From Chara braunii (taxonomy: Eukaryota > Streptophyta > Charophyceae > Charales > Characeae), in the NCBI GenBank assembly GCA_003427395.1, contig BFEA01000642.1, forward strand, positions 465,447-490,140: a DNA stretch of 24,694 nt, read 5' to 3'. Made by a program: the position numbers and the translations under genes. Shown one piece after another: positions 16,797-24,694 of the stretch (position 1 is the first letter of the stretch; each line of letters opens with the position of its first letter). Under the pieces are notes generated by a model, which was given only the letters and a program-made list of their open reading frames with translations, had not been told where the DNA came from and did no database searches.

Positions 16797-17500
16797 TTAC
16801 CTACCAACATTGCAAATCGCCAAAGCTAGTCTAGCTCTGATAGAGGAGATGTGTCTATGGGAGAAACCAAAAGGTGGACGTAAACCTCTCGCCAAACAGG
16901 AAGCAAACATCAACATGAACACCCCACAGCTAGCCCCGTCGTGCTACCGAGGGACACCTTTCACGCTGACCTCGTGAGCGAAGTGGTCGAAAGTGCGACT
17001 ATCACCGACGGCACCTGCCACCGTGTTCAAAAATTTAATAGATTTATCTAAAAGTGTGGAGTAGAAGTCATCTTTGGATGACGAACACGAGAAAGAATCA
17101 TAGATTTCCAAAACACGTCTAGAGAAGTCAATGGCCAAAAGGCTCCAGTGTTTGCCGCCCTTGTGCACTAGTGCCAAGACGAGGTCATGAGACAGGAGGT
17201 CCACATCTTTAGCCCATCTGCAAACAGTTGCTGGACCTCGCAGAAGCAGTGTAGAGGCGAAGAAAGAGTTAAAGGTGTACGTCTTCTTGGTAGCAGCAGT
17301 CCGGCCGCAGTCGTCCAGTAGCATCGCCATGTAGAAATTGACGACCTCATCGTTGAGCTCCTTGGATCCATCCACGAGTGCGACCATGTCCTTGACGAAA
17401 GCCTGTAAATTGTGCGACGGCAAACGCGCGACGATCATAGTGAGTGGCAACCGGGAGCAGATAACGTCTTCAAGGACTGCTCTTCCATCTCGAGGAAACA
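16797..17500 (-). pseudogene. C48 (Ulp1/SUMO-protease-type) cysteine peptidase exon with in-frame TAG
   Basis: The last exon encodes about 234 residues with the C48 fold in order: ELNDEVVNFYMAML (the WLND-type start, Trp replaced by Glu), TYTFNSFF, DLVLALVHKGGKHWSLLAID (catalytic His), VLEIYDSF (catalytic Asp), then SCGVFML (catalytic Cys at 16926-16928) and FGFSHRHISSIR near the C terminus. It stops at TAA 16797-16799. An in-frame TAG at 16944-16946 lies six codons before the Cys, exactly where Ulp1 enzymes have the oxyanion-hole Gln, so CAG to TAG is the simplest change. Such proteases cleave ubiquitin-like conjugates or polyproteins and are often carried by eukaryotic DNA transposons. A splice acceptor (GTTTGTTGAACAG) ends at 17501. 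Confidence 0.85.
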
Positions 17501-17595
17501 CTGTTCAACAAACACCAGCAGCACACAGCAAGTAGAAAGGATGGGGCACTATGAGGAAATGTCGTCCTAGTGGCCATGGTCCGACGAACCGATAC

Positions 17596-17934
17596 TCTGT
17601 GACCCGAAAAGTTCACGCATAACAACACCCCTACGTCTTGACCTTCCACACACAGCTGATTCTAAACTAGCACTGTCCTTCTTTATATCCCTGCAAGCCT
17701 CGAGAAGGAATTCCTTGCAGTCTTTTTCGGCAACACCCGCTGCCTCTGCAACGAGTCTAGCGCGAGGGCCCAATACGGGCACGACAACCCTTCTGGGAGT
17801 GCCCCGAGGTTTAGTCTCCCCAGGAAACGAATCAGTGACATTTCGACGACCAGTGCCTCCTGCAACTAGGACTGACAACCTGGTGAGGGCAGGCGGCTCC
17901 TGCGACATGTGTGTTTGTCCACGAGCTCGTCGAC
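17596..17934 (-). CDS. Putative internal exon before the C48 exon
   Basis: About 113 codons, charged and Arg/Glu-rich (ARLVAEAAGVAEKDCKEFLL), no known domain. It is bounded by an acceptor CTTGTACAG ending at 17935 and a phase-compatible donor GTATCG at 17595. Joining 18140 to 17934 (intron of 205 nt, GTGAGC...ACAG) keeps the reading frame, and joining 17596 to 17500 (intron of 95 nt) does too. The open frame itself runs to 17567. The second donor is weaker and others in phase exist (GTGAAC, GTAGGG). Splicing is inferred from sequence alone. Confidence 0.5.
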
Positions 17935-18139
17935 CTGTACAAGAAATAGCCACCCAGACAGTTCAGCAGGAGATCAACAACACAACTTCGCAAGAGCAAC
18001 CAAGCTAACAACACCTCACGAAGCAAATCGTCAAATCCAGTTGGCGGCCGCGTACACGCCTCCCCGAAATCGACGAAGAAAACAACACTTCACGAACGGG
18101 CTGACGAGCGGGAAGCAAGCAAAGGAAGACAATGCTCAC

Positions 18140-19688
18140 CAGGCTTAGCTTCAACGTCACCAGAGCCCACCGATGGCAGTCCCAGTATGATTGGCGCCAC
18201 CGTGCGCATCGACGCGGCGACGACGTGCTCCAAACTCACAGGGAAACTTGACAGGTTCGAGATGCCGGCGTCGATGACCGGCGACGGCATGAATTCATCC
18301 CCATCCCGATGGCGGAAATCCTCCACGTCCGCGACAGGCAATTTTAGTCTGTTCGTCTCCGGACAAAGAGCATCGACGTCCACAACATCGACATGTTGGG
18401 TTTCCTTCGTCGCCACTGTGTCGCATTGTGTTGTGCTCAAGGTCCCATTGATGTCCAACAACACCTCTCCCCCCCTTAACTTCTTGTCCTTGTGCGCTGT
18501 GTCTTTATCATTGTCACTCAAATAGAGAAATCTATCTCCAACAGCATCAGAGGACTTCTTCAGAATGTCCTCTCCCATCGCCTCGTCATGAAGGCCGGAG
18601 TACAAGGGGTCGTCGTATGCCGGTTGAACTGGTTGCTCCATTCTGACGTCGCCGAGTGTCGGATCAATCCGGTCGTCGGCGGAATCGTCCTTGTCCAAAG
18701 TCGTCAGAAGTCGACAACCGTCAAGTCCTTCGTCCGTGTGTCTCGGATGAATCCGAATTACGATCGTCTCCAAAGCTGCACCAGGGAGGGATATGCTCAC
18801 AGGGCCCTGGTTCGGATTCATCCAAGCCACCGCAGTTTCCAACAGCGATGACGTGTCCGCTTTCACCGGAGAGTCGCTTAAGACTGCTAAGTCAGCCGGT
18901 ACCATCACCAGGCATTCGGCTCTGAGTGTGCGGGGCTCGACATTGAAACTGGTCTCTAACTCACCCTCAGTCGGACAGTCTGCCTGCAGCTCATTGTGGA
19001 CTTCCATGCACAGCATGACGGTGTCCTGACACCGGTCGTCTGTCATGGCGGACACGTCCTCCTGGTTCGGATGAATCCGAATTTCGCCGCTAGGGTTTTT
19101 GGAAACCTGGACCACCCGTTCGAGTTCCGCAGACCGTTGTGCTCTCTCAACGGTACTGGCTTCTGGGTTCGGATTAATCCGAACTTCCTTTTGAGGCGAA
19201 ACCGAACATGGTTGGAGCTTGTCGCTGCCGGATCCGTGGTATGTTGTCGTCTCGCTTCCCGGAAGGCATTGAGTTCCGGGCGACGATTCCGTCTCCGAGG
19301 TTCGGATAGGTCCGAGACAATTGGCCAGCCGTTTTTGGAGCTGAGCGAAGCAAGTTCCATTCTTTGCTACAACTGCCCCGCCAATAGCATCGGTATACTG
19401 TGTTGCGCTGGTGGAGCTAATCACAGGGTCCTGCTCGCCAGGCCGTGTAATCCACCCAGGCCTGAAGTCATTCCCCGTCTCCATTGAGGTGTTGCCTGTC
19501 ACCGCCAGAACCCCACGGTCCTCGTCGCTGTCGACATCGGACCCCTGCCCGTCTCCTGTGTGATGCTTTGTCTTTTCTCCGCTGCGAGGCTTTTTCTTCT
19601 CCCGACTGCCCTTTTTCCCCTCTCCGCTGCCTGCGTGCCCGGGAGACCGCTGTTTCGTTGAACGCCGTTCACTTCCACCTCCGGTACC
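18140..19688 (-). CDS. Linker exon of the composite gene with palindromic motif array
   Basis: About 516 open codons ending at a good splice donor (G|GTGAGC, GT at 18138-18139); unspliced, the frame would stop at 18090. The N-terminal part is Lys/Glu/Ser/Asp-rich (SREKKKPRSGEKTKHH, GSDVDSDEDRG), a low-complexity nuclear-type linker. The middle carries repeated R-I-[H/N/D]-P motifs encoded by a DNA palindrome. No catalytic domain is recognised. The frame differs from the upstream methyltransferase-like frame; the switch lies in the overlap 19499-19688 and needs an indel or an unusually short intron. It probably lies in the same transcript as the ParB/methylase part and the C48 exon. Confidence 0.55.
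18659..19316. promoter_or_regulatory. Cluster of palindromes TCGGAT-NN-ATCCGA
   Basis: Exact copies lie at 18743-18756, 19067-19080 and 19169-19182 (the last within the perfect 18-bp palindrome GTTCGGATTAATCCGAAC, 19167-19184); one more lies outside at 16451-16464. One-mismatch copies lie at 18659-18672, 18812-18825 and 19302-19315. A half copy (TTCGGATGAATC) lies at 24499-24510. Five copies share one reading frame (encoding R-I-x-P-N or a variant), but that at 19302 is in another frame and that at 16451 is outside the frame, so selection may act on the DNA. Possible binding-site array. Confidence 0.6.
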
Positions 19689-19691
19689 TCA

Positions 19692-21871
19692 TTGCCCGCC
19701 ACCTTCACCATCCCCTTCGCCGTCCTTTCCACGAGCCTTGCAACTCCTGCCGGTGGGGTGCTCGCAGGCAACTCCCAACTCACTTGCTTAATTGACGGGC
19801 TTGACGGAAGAGCGTAGAACGCGGAGGACATTTCCAACCATTTATTTGACTGCAATAAATCGAACAGCGTGTCCCCGTATTCGCGCAGAGCAGGGCTGTC
19901 CTTACTTCGTCGATTGACCTCACTTAATCTCTCCAAAACCGCATCGTAGGCGCGAGATTTGAATGTCTCGAGGTCCCAACAATCGTCATATATCCACGCT
20001 CCACTTACGTCCCTCACAGCCACTGCCCATTCGCCGTCGAGAAGGACTGGCTGGAAATGGTCTGGGTGCCACACGATATCATGGCCCCAATCTTCGGTTG
20101 TGGAGAAGGTGTGTTTGTCGCCCATGTGGAAGGGAGTCGCAGGAGCCTTGAGATGCGGATGGTCCGGAGGAACTGGATGGCCGGGTCGAAGACGTTCGGG
20201 CTGCGGTGTGAGACGAATAGGCTCCCCCGGCGAACTCCTCAGACGGGACAACCCACCCCTCTTGACAGGCGCTGAGGAGGACACGGGCGTGGGGCCGCCC
20301 GAGGTGGGTGTAGCGAGAGGTGTCCCCGNTTTGCATACTGACGGCGACTCAGAAACTTGGGCGTTGAAGATGGCCAATTGCCCGTCCAAATCGAAGAGGT
20401 CGTCCTCAACGCTCTCCTCCTGCTCAGTCTCGATATTGAAGTTGTCCTCGTCACCGAATGCCAGCTTGTAGTTATCCAAAGTGAAGTCGGACGGATCGAC
20501 AACATTCTGGTTAAAAAACACATATTCCAGCCTCTTAATGAAGCTCACAGCGCCGGCCCGACTCGCTCCGTGGTAGCCCTGGAGGACCACAATGACGACT
20601 TCCTTCCGCACCACGTACTGCGGGTCAAATCTCAACCTTGGTTGTTCGCCGTAAAGGAAGGAGTAGACCTGGCGCCTTTTCTTCGGAGTCAACTTGAAGA
20701 ACATGTCCTTGTTCGGGTCATAAACGGGCTCGACCACGACATGGTGGAAATCGCATGGGTAAGCCTTGGATGACACTTCATGGGTGACATACTGCACGGT
20801 GTATTCGAGCTGCGTTGTATCCCCATCCACGGCCAAGACATGCCTTCCCTGTTGAAGCAGACTCCACACCACCTGCGCGTGCGGCTTGCCCAAGAACTGC
20901 ACGGCATCCGCCACACCACAGAAGAAAAGAAGCTGATTGCATAACTGATTCGGATTCCGCTCACCGTCCTTGTACAGAGCCCCCCACTGGGTGAGGTTCC
21001 CGATGTCCGCGAAAGTCAAGGACTTGAAAGACTTCTCCTCCACATCCGTGGGTGTCACTTTTTGTTTCCTACGGAGAGCGGCGGCGTCGTGTTCAGCAAC
21101 AGCTCCCTTGTACACCGGGTGAGTCAGTAGTCGAGGATCCTCGCCTTTGAAAAGGATGTGCATCACATCCGGCTCCTCCCAGACGCTGTTTCCGAACTGA
21201 TGCGTCTTCTTCGCTGCCGTCTTCAGAACCCACTTCCTCGTGTAGCATCGGGTAGCCCCAAGCGCAGACAAAGATGTCATGAAGGAGAGGTTTCACAGGC
21301 AGGGAACAAATACCACTAATGTCCAGTAGTCCTGACAAACAAAGCCCAGCAACTCACTCAGAGACGCGAATGCCCCAGAGTCCCATTGCGCACGGTCCAC
21401 ATTTCCGCACAAGTCGAGCACGCAAGTGTGGGAGCGTAGCTGATGCCCTAGTTTTCCCAGCGCCTCCTTATGATCTATGGCACTCAATGGGTCGACGTTA
21501 AACTGGGCCAGCGTCGTCAAGGCGCTTGTCCTCGTCCACATAATGTTGATTCATTCATCAACGCCCCGAGGGTTTTTTTTGCCTTTGGCGCGATCTCCCG
21601 TGATCAGCGAAAGGACGACACACTTCCACTCCGCCGGGAAATGCTGGTCGTTGACGAGGGCCGCCGTTCTCTTGATGTTGTTGTCGTGTTGACACCCGAG
21701 AAATTGAGGGCAGTTGTTGACGTACGTGGAGTCCGTGAAAAATTTCCTACTCTCGTTCCAAAGCTTGTCGTCGAGACCTTTGTCCTTGAACTCTTCCAAC
21801 AGTTGCTTCTTGGACCTTAAGAACGTGGATTTGGCATTCCACTCCCGCTTATCCATTTCCTCATGCTCGAA
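19692..21871 (-). pseudogene. Divergent N6/N4 DNA-methyltransferase-like domain and C-terminal region, with TGA interruptions
   Basis: The frame runs from TAG 21872 through TGA 21551-21553 and TGA 21293-21295 without a shift. It has the beta-class order of motifs. CVLDLCGNVDRAQW (motif IV place, DPPY replaced by DLCG, 21404-21415) is followed by a Tyr/Trp-rich strand, then RKWVLK and FKGEDPR, then ERNPNQLCNQLL (like the EKP-ELL motif), then VADAVQFLGKPHAQVVW and HVLAVDGD (motif I, F-x-G-x-G replaced by FLGKPHA, 20876-20896). Altered catalytic residues suggest a binding or non-enzymatic role, or a new specificity. Beyond it come VVVLQGYHGASRAG, an acidic stretch, a Pro-rich linker with one N (20329) and an unassigned globular part (DDCWDLETFKSRAYDAV). 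This frame ends at TGA 19499. Confidence 0.65.
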
Positions 21872-21874
21872 CTA

Positions 21875-23179
21875 CACGTAGTGCCACAGCCTCAGCATAA
21901 TCCGGTCCATTTTTATTATGTCGACCATCTCCTTGACACTGAACTTCCCCTGCTCGACCAACTTCTTGCTACTCGTTTGAACCCACACGACGTTAAGGTT
22001 CAAGACGCCGTTCAACAACCTTTTCTTCTTGCGGTCCGTCAAGTCCACCAATTCCTTCTAGCAGTGGACATCCGGCTCATGAACTTGGACGTAGAAAGTT
22101 TTCTCCTCCGCGCCTTTCTTTGGCTTCCCCTTGCCCTTTTTCAACGACGGGTCGTCCACCTTCACGTACCAGACGTGTTTCTTCAGCCCCTGGCTGTCAG
22201 TCACAGTGGAGAGTCCTGGCTTGGCCACCTCCTCGTGGGTGGGCGGCTTTTCAGTCCAACGCCGGCCGTCGAAAGCAAGGAGTTTCCCTTTCGACCACTC
22301 CTCGTTGAACTTCTCTCCCAAAGCGAAGACGAAGTCATCTGCCATGCCCAGCAGGAGGTAGTATCGAAGTTTCTCAGCCCATTCCTTTCTTTTTTTTTCT
22401 TCCGTTGACAGGTTCCACAAAGGCGTGTACGGTGTGTTCTTCATAGCCAACGCCATGAACTGCACCCACTTTCGCACCTCGTCCTTTTTCTTCGACGTAT
22501 TGCCGAGCACCACATGCGGTTTGCCCTTAATTTTCCAGATATTGCGAATGTGCCGCATAGACAAAACCTGCAAGCGCGGTGGATTCTTCTTGTCTTTCAT
22601 GTTGTCTTCGCAGCTGACATGGGCGTAGTCGTCGAACTCGTCATCAGGGAAGAAGATCGGTCTGAACGACCATTTATAGAAGTTGTAATACTCAAACACG
22701 GGATGGTCTTTCACCTTCATCGCCGCCCTCGCATTATGCTGCCCACACACAGGATAATACCAATATTTCTCCGGCTGTGAGTTGTCGAAGTCAGCAAGCA
22801 GCACGCGCACAGCAGGCTCGCCATTCTCTGGAGGTGCGACGATCGGAGCGAGAACGAAAATGGGCTTCGTGTATCTCATGTCTTTACGTTCGTAGCAGTC
22901 GATCACAGCCGACGCGATGGTATCAACGAGGAACTCGTCCAAGGATTGGTGGTTGTACGCGTCTTCCCAGTCTGGAATAGCTAATATTCTTTCGGGATGG
23001 ATGTGCAACACGACGTCCTTCTGCACCCCTGTCTGCATCTCGAGGAAGAACGCATTGTCGAGGTTGAAGGCGTTGAGGTTAATGTCCATGTCGTCATCTC
23101 CCTCCCCGTTGTCGCCCTCATCTGCTTTCTTCCTCCTCGATGATTTCGACCGTTTCCCGGAAGACTCACCGGTTCTTCG
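21875..23179 (-). pseudogene. ParB/Srx-like domain region of the composite gene
   Basis: The frame from just after TAG 23180-23182 to TAG 21872-21874 has one inner TAG (22058-22060). Counting from the Met at 23089, VVLHIHPERILAIP (26-39), QSLDEFLVDTIASAV (48-62), YTKPIFVLAPI (73-83) and YYPVCGQHNARAA (111-123) follow the plan of ParB N-terminal domains: an anchor strand, helices, a PI-V strand, then a G-x-H/R-R-x-x-A loop that in ParB proteins binds the nucleotide. A Lys/Arg/Asp-rich low-complexity stretch precedes it. KKGKGKPKKGAEE near the end is a basic linker. In bacteria ParB-like domains are commonly fused upstream of N6/N4 methylases, the same order as here. The family match is by motif only. 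Confidence 0.6.
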
Positions 23180-24334
23180 CTATGTCGACGAGTCTTTTGG
23201 CGTTTCATCCCCACCTCCAACCCTTTTTCTCTTCTCAACGGAACCGCCCTCTCGTGTTGTTGGCGTCCGAGCACTCCCTCCTACCTTTCTCTGCCTTTTC
23301 AGAGCACCTACTCCCTCTCGCTCTTCCTCATCTGGCAAGTTGCGCTTTCCTCCCGACTGAGTCTTTTCAGCCGATCTCTCACGGAACAGCCCCTACTCGA
23401 ACACCTCCTCCTCACCGGTGACGTTCCCACTTGCTTCTCGTTCCAGGCTCAACTCCGTCTGCAGTTGCGCAGGCGCATGTCGGGCCCGACGAGTCGTCTC
23501 ATCTGACCCACGCACCTCTCGAACCTGCGGACCACCCGCGCGATCTCCACGCGAAACCTCGACCACGTGCATGCCACAAACGAACAAACCAATCCTTTCA
23601 ACCAGACCACGAGGAGTCGTCGATTCTGAGCCCTGTCGCAACTGTTCACCATCGCCGCCTCCACGTGGCGTCGACTCCCCAAGCAAACCTTGGCGGCGAG
23701 ATCCATGCAAGCTCGGTTTCGAAGGAGCACGCGGATGGTCGTCCTCCGAGTCGTCTGACATGCCCACCTCTTGATCAGGAGGCGTAACTGGCAGGCCACC
23801 CTGACCTCCCATCCCCCTTTCAGAGCACTCTCCTCCTGCGAACCCAACAGGACCACTGACCGATGTCCCAGGTCCGACATCCACGACACTGACAGAGGTA
23901 CCAGATCTCGCCCAGACCTCAAGGAAGTCTGTCACGTGAACGGCCCCGTCGTGCCCCGGCGCTAGCGGGACAAAGTACGGCAAAGACATCGCACGCCGAC
24001 CGTACCCGCCGAACATCCTCCCAGCAACCTTGCATCCTTTTGCGATGTCGTCGACGGAACCATCACTTCTGTAATGTTTCTTCAACGTAAACTTGAAATT
24101 GTATAAGAGCGGCCCGCACGGTGGTTGCAACGGATCGGAGCCGTCCTGGCTCGCCCAGTCCAAATACCAGACACGTTTGTTGTAGTCGCACCACAAGTTT
24201 TGAGCCCGTCGTTCTTCCTCCCCACCGCCAACTCCCCAACTCGTTTCCCTTGTCGGCGACGATGTCATCCCTCGACGCTCCTCTCCATGCGGGGCGAAAC
24301 CACTAGCGGAGCGGCTTCGTCCGTGTGTAGCCAT
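23180..24334 (-). pseudogene. N-terminal region of the composite gene, function unknown
   Basis: It starts at ATG 24332-24334, three bases after a strong splice acceptor (TTTCCTTCGTGTGTTTCAG, ending at 24338), suggesting a 5'-UTR intron. After a Gly/Glu/Arg-rich start comes a compact globular part (NLWCDYNKRVWYLDWASQDG, YNFKFTLKKHYRSDG, GYGRRAMSLPYFVPLAPG, VTDFLEVWARS), then a long acidic and polar linker. In-frame TAG codons lie at 23393-23395 and 23180-23182. The sequence between them (SVEKRKRVGGGDETPKDSST) is plainly of the same low-complexity coding type. No domain recognised; one to look up by profile search. Confidence 0.55.
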
Positions 24335-24520
24335 TCCCTGAAACACACGAAGGAAATGAACCCACATGCGCTCAGAACAGTCAGCACGTCCCAACATCAA
24401 CCACGACCCACAGTACGTATTCTGTTATCGGTCACCCAGACCCCAAAACAACGAAGTTCAGTCATAGTTAGACGACAGTGGTCCCCAAGCGTGTACGTTT
24501 CGGATGAATCTTGTGTCGTC

Positions 24521-24610
24521 CCCCGTACGTCGTACGGGGGGTCTCCATACGGCCCGTACGGACGGACGGACGTACGCCGTACGGGCGTACGGACGACGGT
24601 CGTACGAAGG
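24521..24610. repeat. CGTACG-rich palindromic block upstream of the composite gene
   Basis: It starts with an odd palindrome CCCCGTACG-T-CGTACGGGG (24521-24539), then CCATACGGCCCGTACGG, a GGAC run and further CGTACG units to 24610. It resembles the blocks at 13816-13860 and 14778-14840. About 190 bp separate it from the splice acceptor before the composite gene. Likely subterminal repeats of a DNA transposon; whether of the composite gene's own element is unknown. Confidence 0.6.
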
Positions 24611-24627
24611 TGTTCCAGGGGCAAAAC

Positions 24628-24636
<9 letters not shown>

Positions 24637-24694
<58 letters not shown>
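24637..24694. repeat. (TA)n microsatellite at window end
   Basis: An uninterrupted AT run to the last base of the window, so its true length is not seen. It could be a contig edge. Confidence 0.95.

Noticed and set aside
18659-19316. CRISPR-like array
   Set aside because: The repeated motif is only 14-18 bp, the spacing is irregular (69-255 bp), it is palindromic and lies in a coding frame of a eukaryote.
19959-20471. Plus-strand frames opposite the methylase-like region
   Set aside because: Antisense shadows of the long minus-strand frame, with no domain.
16944-24400. Nuclear stop-codon reassignment (TAG or TGA read as sense)
   Set aside because: The peroxidase gene ends properly at TAG and the LINE frames are broken by all kinds of lesions; methylation-type decay explains the stops more simply. 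Kept only as an alternative in the findings.

Overview
The window looks like repeat-rich nuclear DNA from a streptophyte, most likely a charophyte alga such as Chara. The reasons are a plant class III-type peroxidase gene, U6 snRNA-derived sequence, GT-AG introns, a plant-type LINE, and dense nested MITE/SINE-like repeats and microsatellites. The genus is an inference; no database could be searched. Nothing suggests a bacterial operon.

Layout. 1-4.5 kb holds no gene. It is a patchwork of nested repeats: a tRNA-derived SINE head, a 213-bp tandem duplication, several MITE-like families, and a U6 snRNA retrocopy inserted into one of them with a target-site duplication. 4.7-5.1 kb is microsatellite. 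5.36-6.47 kb (minus strand) is the only intact conventional gene, a secreted class III-like peroxidase. 6.5-9.5 kb has a possible promoter, repeats and a 91-bp tandem repeat, but no supported gene. 9.5-15.8 kb (plus strand) is a decayed LINE. It has an ORF1-like part with a DUF4283-like region and a zinc knuckle, then an ORF2 endonuclease domain in three frames, and no reverse transcriptase. A block of about 1 kb, bounded by CGTACG-rich palindromes and holding MITE, microsatellite and a 50-N gap, interrupts it. 16.0-16.8 kb has no recognised gene.

16.8-24.3 kb (minus strand) is the most interesting part: what reads as one very large composite gene of about 2,400 codons. In order it encodes an unrecognised N-terminal region, a ParB/Srx-like domain, a divergent N6/N4 (beta-class) DNA-methyltransferase-like domain, a long linker, and a C48 (Ulp1/SUMO-type) cysteine protease domain. 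One minus-strand frame stays coding-like for about 4.7 kb and is broken only by TAG and TGA codons. A frame change near 19.6 kb joins it to a second frame, and two phase-compatible GT-AG introns lead on to the protease exon. In the protease, a TAG sits exactly where the catalytic glutamine codon should be. The linker exon and the downstream flank carry a cluster of 14-18 bp palindromes (core TCGGAT-NN-ATCCGA, four exact and three near copies). These could be binding sites, possibly parS-like, for the ParB-like product. The whole looks like a decaying copy of an undescribed mobile element or selfish gene combining a bacterial-type ParB-methylase pair with a eukaryotic transposon-type protease.
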